From positions 1-6,826 of the forward strand of contig JAGFXV010000078.1 in NCBI GenBank assembly GCA_017861475.1: a stretch of DNA of 6,826 nt, given 5' to 3'. The stretch is from Bacillota bacterium (lineage in GTDB: Bacteria > Bacillota > Syntrophomonadia > Syntrophomonadales > Syntrophomonadaceae). The notes below the pieces were generated by a model that saw nothing but the letters and a program-made list of their open reading frames with translations, did not search any database and was not told where the DNA came from. This document shows, one piece after another, positions 1 through 5,470 of the stretch (position 1 is the stretch's first letter; the number at the start of each line of letters is the position of its first letter). A program made the position numbers and the translations under genes.

Positions 1-291
1 CTTTCCCGGTGCGGACTGCTCGATTATTTTAGTGAGATATTCACCTGCACATCCGTGGGAAAAGGTAAAGACGAAGCGGATATCTATGAGACGGCGCATA
101 ACTTTTTGGGTACGCCAAGAGAATCGACCTGGGTGTTTGAGGATGCGCTGTACGCGGTAATGACCGCCAAAAAGGCCGGATTTCCTGTAGCAGGGGTCTA
201 TGACAAATCTGAGCCGAATACGGCTGCTGTCCGGGCAATGGCAGATATTTTCTTTTATTCATTGGAAGAAACGGAGGATTTTCTGAAATGA
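1..291 (+). CDS. HAD-family hydrolase, C-terminal fragment (5' end outside window)
   Basis: The reading frame is open from base 1 and gives 96 residues before a TGA. The fragment fits the C-terminal half of a haloacid dehalogenase-type phosphatase. GKGKDEADIY (visible residues about 20-29) matches motif III, with the Lys that stabilises the phospho-aspartate. WVFEDALYAVMTAKKAGF (about 46-63) matches motif IV, with the acidic ED pair that helps bind Mg2+ and the usual 'A..AGF' helix after it. Motif I (the nucleophilic DxD) lies upstream of the window, so activity cannot be confirmed. The best guess is a cytosolic small-molecule phosphatase or phosphoglucomutase-like enzyme. Its stop codon overlaps the start of thiD (ATGA), which implies one transcript and translational coupling, so a substrate in thiamin or pyridoxine metabolism is a reasonable inference, but the sequence does not identify it. 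An internal GTG at 55 could be read as a start but lies inside the conserved domain and is not a real gene start. Confidence 0.85.
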   Translation, partial: LSRCGLLDYFSEIFTCTSVGKGKDEADIYETAHNFLGTPRESTWVFEDALYAVMTAKKAGFPVAGVYDKSEPNTAAVRAMADIFFYSLEETEDFLK

Positions 292-1067
292 AAAAGGTAC
301 TTACAATCGCAGGTTCTGATCCCAGCGGCGGCGCCGGAATTCAGGCGGATATTAAAACCATAACCGTGCATAAAATGTATGCCATGAGCGCCATTACGGC
401 ACTGACAGCACAGAATACCACCGGTGTTTACGGGATCATGGAGGCGATGCCTGAATTTGTCGGGCAACAGCTGGACTGCATTTTCACGGATATTTTTCCG
501 GATGCGGTCAAGATCGGCATGGTATCGAACAGCTCGATCATTCGGGTTATCGTTGAAAAATTAAAGCAGTACGGTGCCCAAAATATCGTGGTCGATCCCG
601 TCATGATTTCCACCAGCGGCTGCAAATTGATTTCCGATGAAGCGATGAAGGCTTTGGTTACAGAACTATTGCCGATGGGTACGATCATCACACCAAATAT
701 TCCGGAAGCCGAAGTGCTTTGCGGCTTTGCCATCAAAGATCAGGAAGGTATGATCCGCGCGGCCAGAAAAATTGCCGAGCATTTTGACGGAGCAGTTCTG
801 GTTAAAGGCGGTCACCTTGTCAATGATGCCATCGACCTGCTTTACGAAAATGACAACGTTCATTGGTATAAATCCGAACGGATCAATAATCCCAATACGC
901 ATGGCACGGGATGCACACTTTCATCAGCGATCGCCTGCAATCTTGCCGCCGGGCATACCCTGGACGAGAGCATCAGAAACGCCAAGGAATATCTTACGGG
1001 GACGCTTGCGGCCATGCTGGATCTGGGCCAGGGGGTTGGGCCGTTGGATCATATGTACAGGTTGTAA
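288..1067 (+). CDS. thiD: Hydroxymethylpyrimidine/phosphomethylpyrimidine kinase (ThiD)
   Basis: This 259-residue ribokinase-fold enzyme has the usual length for ThiD. ThiD phosphorylates 4-amino-5-hydroxymethyl-2-methylpyrimidine (HMP) to HMP-P and then HMP-PP for thiamin synthesis in the cytosol. The N-terminus TIAGSDPSGGAGIQADIKT (residues 6-24) is the family signature. Gln42 in TAQNT matches Gln44 of the enterobacterial enzyme, known to contact the pyrimidine. VKGGH (172-176) and NTHGTGCT (203-210) form the C-terminal phosphate-binding region, with the Cys209 typical of ThiD and PdxK2-type kinases. The ATG overlaps the stop of the upstream HAD gene (ATGA), with GGAGG at 273-277 ten bases before it. 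No other thiamin gene is visible and no TPP riboswitch is in the window. A ThiD-like pyridoxine/pyridoxal kinase is the main alternative, because Gram-positive PdxK enzymes are close relatives. The kinase family is certain; the exact vitamer is less so. Confidence 0.93.
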   Translation: MKKVLTIAGSDPSGGAGIQADIKTITVHKMYAMSAITALTAQNTTGVYGIMEAMPEFVGQQLDCIFTDIFPDAVKIGMVSNSSIIRVIVEKLKQYGAQNIVVDPVMISTSGCKLISDEAMKALVTELLPMGTIITPNIPEAEVLCGFAIKDQEGMIRAARKIAEHFDGAVLVKGGHLVNDAIDLLYENDNVHWYKSERINNPNTHGTGCTLSSAIACNLAAGHTLDESIRNAKEYLTGTLAAMLDLGQGVGPLDHMYRL

Positions 1068-1106
1068 AATAATCCATATTAAATATTATATCCCCATGAT
1101 GAGAAG

Positions 1107-1132
1107 CAGAGGGTTCAAGCCCTCTGTTTTTT
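1107..1132 (+). terminator. Intrinsic terminator of the HAD-thiD unit
   Basis: CAGAGGG (1107-1113) pairs perfectly with CCCTCTG (1120-1126) across a six-base centre that can add one G-U pair. Six T residues follow directly. It lies 40 bases after the thiD stop and separates this unit from the SDR gene. Confidence 0.85.
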
Positions 1133-1161
1133 ATAACCGCAGGATTCAGAATGAAATTAAT

Positions 1162-1190
1162 TTGGCAAGCATGGATTATTTGTATAAACA
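1162..1190 (+). promoter_or_regulatory. Candidate promoter for the SDR-methyltransferase unit
   Basis: TTGGCA (1162-1167) is followed after 17 bases by TAAACA (1185-1190). An overlapping TATAAA at 1183-1188 would give a 15-base spacer. The -35 is good and the -10 is weak. A promoter is expected here because a terminator ends at 1132 and the next gene starts about 110 bases later. TATAAACA occurs twice (1183-1190 and 1200-1207), which may be incidental or a binding site. Confidence 0.35.
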
Positions 1191-1231
1191 ATGCCATTAT
1201 ATAAACATAAATGTTGCTGTTTTACTGGAAC

Positions 1232-1236
1232 GGGGG
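1232..1236 (+). promoter_or_regulatory. Ribosome binding site that decides the SDR start
   Basis: The run GGGGG lies six bases before the ATG at 1243 but touches the in-frame ATG at 1237. Spacing therefore favours 1243. An earlier in-frame ATG at 1171 has no Shine-Dalgarno sequence and would add residues unlike the family. Confidence 0.5.
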
Positions 1237-1242
1237 ATGGAG

Positions 1243-1941
1243 ATGGAGAAGTCGCTTAAAGATAAAAAAATATTGGTGGTTGGAGGCAGTTCCGGCATCG
1301 GATTGGCTGTCGCCAAATTTGTTTATAAATTGGGCGCCAAGGTGGTCATTGCATCACGAAGCGCTGTCATAAGGCATGATGCTCTGGTAGGAGATGTTGG
1401 AGAAAGGATCCAGACTGTATCCTTTGACATTGCATCCGCTCACGAAATAGGATCACTGCTGGATGCTATGAGAAAAATAGATCATCTTGTCATAGCTGTA
1501 AGACCTGATATTAAACCGGCCTTGTTTCAGGAAACCGATTTCGACAGTGCCAGGGAAGCCTTTGAAAGCAAGTTCTGGGGTTCATACCGATTAATTCAGG
1601 CGGCGTGGAATCAAATCAACCCAGGCGGAAGTATCATTATGACCACCGGCATTGCCGGCGAAAAAGTTTTCAAAGGTTCTTCGACCATGGGTATTATCAA
1701 TAATGCTCTTGAGACTCTTTGTCGGTCTTTGGCGGTTGAATTGGCACCCATACGGGTTAACGCGGTTAGTCCTGGTTTCGTTGAACCCAAGTCCAGGGAA
1801 GTCCAGGAACGTGCTTTGCAGTTCCCAATTCAGAGACTGGCCACCAAGGAGGAAATCGCCAGGGCTTATGTCTATTTAATGACGAATGATTATGTAACTG
1901 GAACGACTATGGTAGTTGACGGGGGAGCAAGGTTGATATAG
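1243..1941 (+). CDS. Divergent short-chain dehydrogenase/reductase lacking Tyr-x3-Lys
   Basis: This 232-residue protein has a complete SDR Rossmann fold of normal length. The dinucleotide-binding loop is VGGSSGIG (residues 13-20), the second strand ends in ASRS (37-40), which is compatible with NADP(H), and the C-terminal core carries LAVELAPIRVNAVSPGF (163-179). The catalytic region is abnormal. The NNAG-like position reads IAVR (84-87), the catalytic Ser position reads TTG (134-136), and where YxxxK is expected there is M149-G-I-I-N153. The FabI-type arrangement does not rescue it, since Ser replaces that Tyr and Asn replaces the Lys. The rest of the frame is undamaged, so this looks like a divergent subfamily rather than decay; from memory, some SDRs of this type carry a similar Asn-containing helix. 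It may bind a nucleotide cofactor without classical carbonyl chemistry. The methyltransferase follows after 25 bases, so the two are probably co-transcribed. The substrate is unknown. Confidence 0.88.
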   Translation: MEKSLKDKKILVVGGSSGIGLAVAKFVYKLGAKVVIASRSAVIRHDALVGDVGERIQTVSFDIASAHEIGSLLDAMRKIDHLVIAVRPDIKPALFQETDFDSAREAFESKFWGSYRLIQAAWNQINPGGSIIMTTGIAGEKVFKGSSTMGIINNALETLCRSLAVELAPIRVNAVSPGFVEPKSREVQERALQFPIQRLATKEEIARAYVYLMTNDYVTGTTMVVDGGARLI

Positions 1942-1966
1942 GTAACGTTGGACAGGAGATGGAACA

Positions 1967-2680
1967 ATGACGGATGAAGGCTGGAAAACCAAAGGAGCCG
2001 CCGAAAAATACATACAAACAGTTGATGTAGTAGCTCCGGGACGTAAAGAAATTTTATCGATAATTGCACGGCTGGCAGCCCATAAAGCATCGGACATTCC
2101 AAGTATAATGGATATAGGCTGTGGCTGGGGGGACGTAACAGAGGAAATCCTGAAATATAAACCGCATGTTTCAGTCGTTATGCTGGATTACTCCGAAGAG
2201 ATGGTTGGCATCTGCAAAGATAAATTCAAGGATAATCCCAATATTAAAGTAATGCAATATGATTTAAATCAGGGACTGCCTTCCCTGGATATCAAATTTG
2301 ATGCGGTAGTTTCATGTTTTGCATTGCATCATATAGAATTCGAAAACAGAGTGAAACTCTATACGGAAATAAGAAGAACCCTGAAAGATGAAGGGATATT
2401 CGCTAATGGAGACCTTTTTAAAGCTGATTCACCAGTTTTAAATCAATGGGAATTTGATAATTATATAAACTGGATGGCGAAACAGCTTAAAGAAAAACTT
2501 GGACAGACATATGAATTTTCTGATTTAAAGACGAGACAACTTGATAACTACAGAATTATGAGAGATATGCCGGGTACCATATGGGATATGTGCACTGATC
2601 TGAAGAAGAGTGGTTTTCAATTCGTTGACTGCCTTTGTAAATATCAAAATCTGGCGGTGCTGGCGGCTTCGAATAACTGA
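1967..2680 (+). CDS. Class I SAM-dependent methyltransferase
   Basis: This 237-residue cytosolic protein has the Rossmann-like methyltransferase core near its N-terminus. Motif I, the SAM-binding glycine loop, is MDIGCGWGD (residues 48-56). Asp74 in MLDYS ends strand 2 and should bind the SAM ribose hydroxyls. YDLNQGLP (98-105) matches the adenine-contact region, and DAVVSCFALHHI (112-123) is the motif IV/post-IV region common in small-molecule methyltransferases. LKDEGIFANGDL (139-150) is the usual following strand. The C-terminal part (about 155-215) is rich in Trp, Tyr and charged residues and probably forms the substrate lid. AGGAGA at 1954-1959 lies seven bases before the ATG, so the start is clear. 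The gene sits 25 bases after the SDR and likely shares its transcript, which suggests that both act on one small metabolite. O-, N- or C-methylation cannot be distinguished. No terminator is visible after it; a decayed acetyltransferase piece follows. Confidence 0.9.
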   Translation: MTDEGWKTKGAAEKYIQTVDVVAPGRKEILSIIARLAAHKASDIPSIMDIGCGWGDVTEEILKYKPHVSVVMLDYSEEMVGICKDKFKDNPNIKVMQYDLNQGLPSLDIKFDAVVSCFALHHIEFENRVKLYTEIRRTLKDEGIFANGDLFKADSPVLNQWEFDNYINWMAKQLKEKLGQTYEFSDLKTRQLDNYRIMRDMPGTIWDMCTDLKKSGFQFVDCLCKYQNLAVLAASNN

Positions 2681-2683
2681 TGC

Positions 2684-2817
2684 AGTAATGATAAATATGC
2701 GATCATCCACAAAACGGCGGTCGCAACAGACCATAAAGGACAGGGACTGGCTGCCGTAATGTTTAATATGTGGGCTTTTGCCTACATTATTCCATCAAGG
2801 TGGATATGATACCATAG
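2684..2817 (+). pseudogene. Probable relic of a GNAT N-acetyltransferase
   Basis: Reading from 2684 in the same frame as the preceding methyltransferase gives KYAIIHKTAVATDHKGQGLA (about 2693-2752). This closely resembles the central strand and acetyl-CoA-binding motif A of GNAT enzymes (typically 'y.viHr.AV.p..rGkGla'), with KGQGLA matching R-x-x-G-x-A. That frame ends at TGA 2807-2809. In the -1 frame, from 2794, IKVDMIP and a stop follow, matching the next GNAT element ('siKvDThpdN'). The N-terminal half is missing, a frameshift separates the two pieces, and no start or ribosome binding site is present, so it cannot encode a working enzyme. It may once have been the third gene of the SDR-methyltransferase unit. 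The assignment rests on motif recognition only. Confidence 0.55.
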
Positions 2818-2892
2818 CTTAGAATTGGTCATAATCCCAGAGAGCCTCTAATGGCAGATGGATTAGTCCAATTAAAAGAGCTTACAGGCAGT

Positions 2893-2921
2893 TTGAACAT
2901 GAGTGACCGATCGAATAGAAT
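2893..2921 (+). promoter_or_regulatory. Sigma-A-type promoter of the 3D-domain gene
   Basis: TTGAAC (2893-2898) and TAGAAT (2916-2921) are separated by exactly 17 bases; each differs from the consensus hexamer at one or two positions. Transcription should start near 2928, giving a leader of about 60 bases that includes the inverted repeat at 2939-2976. The location fits the next gene and no competing promoter is evident nearby. Confidence 0.65.
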
Positions 2922-2938
2922 ATAGCATGTACTACCTA

Positions 2939-2976
2939 CTAAACTGCTCTACTGAATACGAGCAGCAACAGTTTAG
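2939..2976 (+). promoter_or_regulatory. Inverted repeat in the leader, adjoining the ribosome binding site
   Basis: CTAAACTG (2939-2946) is the perfect reverse complement of CAGTTTAG (2969-2976). A second, overlapping pairing is possible between CTGCTC (2944-2949) and GAGCAG (2960-2965), so two alternative stems share bases. The AAGGAG of the next gene starts at 2978, immediately after the outer stem. It could be a repressor operator, an RNA element that modulates ribosome access, or an mRNA-stabilising hairpin. There is no T-run, so it is not an intrinsic terminator. Confidence 0.5.
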
Positions 2977-2990
2977 AAAGGAGTTATTTT

Positions 2991-3635
2991 ATGTTAAGGA
3001 AAAGATTAGTTATTCCGGTATTAGGTTTGTCATTATTGTTTGCAGGGTTGTTTTTAGCCACGAATGATTCGGCCATGGCGGCATCCAACCTTTCATGGGG
3101 TTCAAGGGGCACTGAGGTAGTACAACTGCAAGACACCTTGAATAACAAAGGGTACTGGTGCGGAACAGCCGATGGTATATTCGGTGCTGACACCTATAAT
3201 GCAGTGATAAAATTCCAAAAGGATGCCGGGTTGACTCCGGATGGTACGGTAGGATCTGATACCAGACAAGCGTTAGGAATGGCTGAGGCTGTTGCTTCAA
3301 GTTCGGGTTCAACCGTATCAAGAAGTGGTTCCACAACCCCCCGTGGCAGTAAAACTCTCACCATGACAGCAACGGGTTATGATTCATCTTGGGAAAGCAA
3401 TTATCCGTATTATGGACAGCCGTCCTATATTGGACTTCCATTGGCCAGAGGAATCATTGCAGTAGACCCGAATGTTATCCCGATGGGAACCAGGCTTTAT
3501 ATTGAAGGTTATGGTGAAGGAATCGCTGCTGATCAAGGAGGCGCTATCAAAGGAAACAGGATCGATCTGTTTTTTGACAGTCGCCAGGAAGCGCTTGATT
3601 GGGGAATGAAGACCGTAAAGGTTACAATTTTATAA
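2991..3635 (+). CDS. Secreted peptidoglycan-binding and 3D-domain cell-wall protein
   Basis: This 214-residue exported protein probably remodels peptidoglycan outside the membrane. Residues 1-30 form a Sec signal peptide: MLRKR, a hydrophobic core and a likely signal peptidase I cut after AMA (28-30). Residues about 35-96 are a peptidoglycan-binding type 1 domain (GSRGTEVVQLQ, then DGIFGADTYNAVIKFQ). A Ser/Thr/Gly-rich linker runs from about 100 to 120. Residues about 122-214 form a 3D domain, a double-psi beta-barrel related to MltA-type lytic transglycosylases. Its three family-defining aspartates are visible as VDP (Asp159), AADQGG (Asp181) and RIDLFF (Asp192). Known relatives such as Bacillus YocH act as autolysins, so lytic activity is likely but inferred. 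AAGGAG at 2978-2983 lies seven bases before the ATG. The gene has its own promoter and terminator, so it is monocistronic. A spore or growth-phase role is possible but not shown. Confidence 0.93.
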   Translation: MLRKRLVIPVLGLSLLFAGLFLATNDSAMAASNLSWGSRGTEVVQLQDTLNNKGYWCGTADGIFGADTYNAVIKFQKDAGLTPDGTVGSDTRQALGMAEAVASSSGSTVSRSGSTTPRGSKTLTMTATGYDSSWESNYPYYGQPSYIGLPLARGIIAVDPNVIPMGTRLYIEGYGEGIAADQGGAIKGNRIDLFFDSRQEALDWGMKTVKVTIL

Positions 3636-3646
3636 TCCAACCAAAT

Positions 3647-3677
3647 CGCGCCGCTTTATGCGGCGCGTTATTTTTTT
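3647..3677 (+). terminator. Strong intrinsic terminator after the 3D-domain gene
   Basis: CGCGCCGC (3647-3654) pairs perfectly with GCGGCGCG (3660-3667) around the loop TTTAT, followed by TTATTTTTTT. It lies 11 bases after the stop codon. Confidence 0.95.
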
Positions 3678-3709
3678 ACTACTTTGGTCCGCATTTACAT
3701 AAAAAGTGA

Positions 3710-3814
3710 CGGATTTTTAATAGGAGCGGAGGCGTTTACAGTAGTGCAGATGATTTGGTAAAAAGTTATAAATGCTTTAATACCGCAGCAAGATTTGACA
3801 TAATAGATAAAAGC
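3710..3814 (+). pseudogene. Possible relic of a serine beta-lactamase-like protein
   Basis: An open frame without a usable ATG runs from 3710 to a stop at 3896-3898. Its start reads SGGVYSSADDLVKSYKCFNT (3725-3784). This resembles the conserved 'GG.yStadDl.KWy.alnt' segment of the beta-lactamase-related serine hydrolases (COG1680 / class C type). The catalytic SxxK and YxN motifs, which would be upstream, are absent, and the 3D gene's terminator ends just 30 bases before. The similarity fades after about 3814, and the remaining frame overlaps the ATPase start. I infer a truncated gene remnant. The match is short and from memory, so confidence is moderate to low. Confidence 0.4.
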
Positions 3815-3848
3815 GATGTGCGGAATCATTGGGTTGGGTGTGATATTA

Positions 3849-4565
3849 ATGTTTTTGAAATCAGTTTCACTTCTCAGAGAAAATATAAAGTCTTTTAAGA
3901 ATTATCCATTTTCTATTCCAGCCATTAAGAGTCTGGATCAAATTGAGTTTGAAAGTATGGTAACTTTTTTGGTGGGGGAAAACGGTTCGGGAAAATCCAC
4001 GCTGTTGGAAGCGATCGCAGAGCAGTGTGGTTTTAATACGGCCGGCGGCGGGAGAAACAACACCTATGAAGTGCATGCGGCCAAGTCTGCCCTGGCAGAT
4101 TATATCAGGCTTTCATGGATGCCTAAAATCACCAACGGTTTTTTCCTGCGGGCCGAATCTTTTTATCATTTTGCCACGCATATTGATGAAGTGGACGATA
4201 CAGGTTTTAGTTCCTATGGCGGCCGCTCGCTCCACCAGCAATCACATGGGGAATCATATCTGTCCTTGTTTATGAACCGTTTTAAAGGGAAAGCCATCTA
4301 TTTATTGGACGAACCCGAAGCAGCTTTATCTCCGTCCAGACAGCTGGCTTTTTTAAGGATATTGCATGATCTGTCCCGCAGCGGGGAAGCACAATTTATC
4401 ATTGCGACTCATTCCCCTATACTGATGGGCTATCCTGATTCAGTTATATTGAATTTTGATGACAGTAAGATCAATGAAATAGAATATGAAATGACAGATC
4501 ATTATCAGATCAGCAAGTATTTTTTGCAGCACAGGGAAAAGGTTCTGGCAGATTTATTTGAATGA
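3849..4565 (+). CDS. Predicted ABC-type/AAA_21-like ATPase (COG3910 type)
   Basis: This 238-residue soluble ATPase has no membrane segments. Walker A is GENGSGKST (residues 43-51), Walker B is AIYLLDEPEAALS (149-161), and the H-loop is ATHSP with His188. In place of the ABC signature LSGGQ there is QSHGES (131-136), as in the stand-alone 'predicted ATPase' group COG3910, whose members also share the N-terminal YPFSIPAI (19-26) seen here. The cellular role of this group is not established. The frame is open from an ATG at 3816, but that would add 11 residues foreign to the family and has no ribosome binding site. ATG 3849 gives the standard N-terminus MFLKSV, with only a weak GGGTGTG upstream. 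No dedicated promoter is convincing; the preceding space holds a gene relic. The gene converges on the Fpg-like gene with nine bases between stop codons. Confidence 0.88.
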   Translation: MFLKSVSLLRENIKSFKNYPFSIPAIKSLDQIEFESMVTFLVGENGSGKSTLLEAIAEQCGFNTAGGGRNNTYEVHAAKSALADYIRLSWMPKITNGFFLRAESFYHFATHIDEVDDTGFSSYGGRSLHQQSHGESYLSLFMNRFKGKAIYLLDEPEAALSPSRQLAFLRILHDLSRSGEAQFIIATHSPILMGYPDSVILNFDDSKINEIEYEMTDHYQISKYFLQHREKVLADLFE

Positions 4566-4574
4566 CATCGCTCT

Positions 4575-5405
4575 TTATTCCTTCAGAGGCTGACAGCCCG
4601 GACACCAATAAATTGCGCCGCCGAGATAGGCGGCTTTTTGTATTTCTGTACCGCAAACCAGGCACGGTTTTCCCACCGTATTTTTGCTGAGAATCGTTTT
4701 ATATCCGCCTGTATTGCCAAACAAATCCTTCTCGGTATCGCGGCCTTTAAGCCTGGTCATTTCAGCAAGCGTATCTTTTATGGAGCCGAATAATCTATCC
4801 AGCTCTTGCCCGGATAGCGCTCCTGTCTTACGTTTGGGGTGAATGCCGGCATGAAAAAGAATATCCTGCAGCACGCCGTTGCCGAGTCCCGGAATCCGCT
4901 GCTCCGTGGCCAGAAATGCCTTGGCGGAGAGTTTGTCGGTATTGGCGGTGTGAAGCGCTGCAAAATAGGCCATATCAAAAGCATCGGTCAAGGGCTGGGG
5001 CTTTTCTTTGGCAACGAGGTAGTACTTATTATCGAAATCTCCCGCTTTGAATGCAAAAACCGATCCGTACATCTGTACCGAACAAACCAGAGCACTTTCA
5101 TCGTCAAACTCAATCAGAAGCTGATGCTTGGGCGGAACTTTGGTTAAATCATCATAATAGCGCAGGTTGGCTCCGTCGCCAAGCACAATACGGCAATCGC
5201 CGGCAGTGATTTCAACCATCGCTCCAATGCCGAAACTGTCTCCGATGTTCTGATTGACAAGCAGATTTTCATAATCAGCCGGGTCGCCGTGATAAAAAGC
5301 GAATTTGTGGGGCGAGGTGTTGGTGACGACCCTGCGGATCGTTTTGCCGTATACGGTTTCATTCAGTTGCCGGGCGATGGTTGTGCTTTCGGGTATCTCC
5401 AGCAT
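4575..5405 (-). CDS. Fpg/Nei-family zinc-finger protein lacking the catalytic proline
   Basis: This 276-residue protein has the full Fpg/Nei (MutM-like) architecture: an N-terminal beta-sandwich domain, an H2TH region with GLGNGVLQDILFHAGIHP (residues 173-190), and a C-terminal zinc finger with Cys248, Cys251, Cys268 and Cys271. Canonical members begin Met-Pro-Glu, and the exposed proline attacks the damaged base's sugar. Here the start reads MLEIPES, so Leu replaces the proline while both glutamates remain. The Lys57 region of E. coli Fpg is replaced by GIGAMVEI (59-66), and the zinc-finger Arg258 aligns with Gly in LGGAIYW. All structural motifs and the frame are intact, so it is not a decaying gene. 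From memory, clostridial genomes carry similar proteins beginning MIELPEA, so this is probably a conserved paralogous subfamily, often annotated as glycosylase or endonuclease VIII. Normal glycosylase/AP-lyase chemistry is doubtful; DNA binding is likely. ATG 5405 is chosen over a TTG at 5414 because of the ribosome binding site spacing. Confidence 0.85.
   Translation of the reverse strand: MLEIPESTTIARQLNETVYGKTIRRVVTNTSPHKFAFYHGDPADYENLLVNQNIGDSFGIGAMVEITAGDCRIVLGDGANLRYYDDLTKVPPKHQLLIEFDDESALVCSVQMYGSVFAFKAGDFDNKYYLVAKEKPQPLTDAFDMAYFAALHTANTDKLSAKAFLATEQRIPGLGNGVLQDILFHAGIHPKRKTGALSGQELDRLFGSIKDTLAEMTRLKGRDTEKDLFGNTGGYKTILSKNTVGKPCLVCGTEIQKAAYLGGAIYWCPGCQPLKE
4617..4639 (+). terminator. 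Likely ATPase terminator inside the convergent Fpg-like gene
   Basis: GCCGCC (4617-4622) pairs with GGCGGC (4629-4634) around the loop GAGATA, followed by five Ts on the plus strand. It lies 52 bases after the ATPase stop, within the zinc-finger coding sequence of the opposite-strand gene, where the same bases encode the Tyr-Leu-Gly-Gly-Ala stretch. The T-run lies only on the plus strand, so it should act only on ATPase transcripts. Confidence 0.6.
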
Positions 5406-5414
5406 GACTGTCAA

Positions 5415-5420
5415 CTCCTT
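5415..5420 (-). promoter_or_regulatory. Ribosome binding site that decides the Fpg-like start
   Basis: On the minus strand AAGGAG occupies 5420-5415. It lies nine bases before ATG 5405 but directly abuts the in-frame TTG at 5414, so ATG 5405 is the workable start and the protein begins MLEIPE, as expected for the family. Confidence 0.8.
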
Positions 5421-5470
5421 TGTTTATCGATGTTAAAACACAGGAACGAATGGCTTGTCTTGATGAATCC

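Larger units (their letters stand above)
2681..2990 (+). other. 310-base intergenic region: gene relic, promoter and leader
   Basis: No intact gene is seen here. The first part (2684-2817) reads as an acetyltransferase relic. Positions 2818-2892 hold nothing I recognise. Positions 2893-2990 hold a sigma-A-type promoter, an inverted repeat and the ribosome binding site of the next gene. Confidence 0.7.

Noticed and set aside
1107..1126. GGGTTCAAGCCC resembles a tRNA T-arm
   Set aside because: No acceptor, D or anticodon arms are found around it. It is a short perfect hairpin with a T-run, so it is a terminator.
772..1242. Long N-terminal extension of the SDR frame back into thiD
   Set aside because: It overlaps thiD out of frame, spans the terminator and lacks a ribosome binding site. 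The SDR fold starts right after ATG 1243.
2678..2809. TGA readthrough or recoding joining the methyltransferase to the GNAT-like segment
   Set aside because: The methyltransferase ends with a normal C-terminal strand, the downstream piece lacks the GNAT N-terminal half, and its frame is itself broken. No recoding signal is apparent.
2823..2873. AATTGG/CCAATT inverted pair
   Set aside because: Only six AT-rich bases with a loop of about 40; expected by chance.
3816..3848. Upstream ATG giving an N-terminus MCGIIGL, like class II glutamine amidotransferases
   Set aside because: The next residues are those of the ATPase, no ribosome binding site precedes 3816, and no amidotransferase sequence follows. 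The resemblance is chance.
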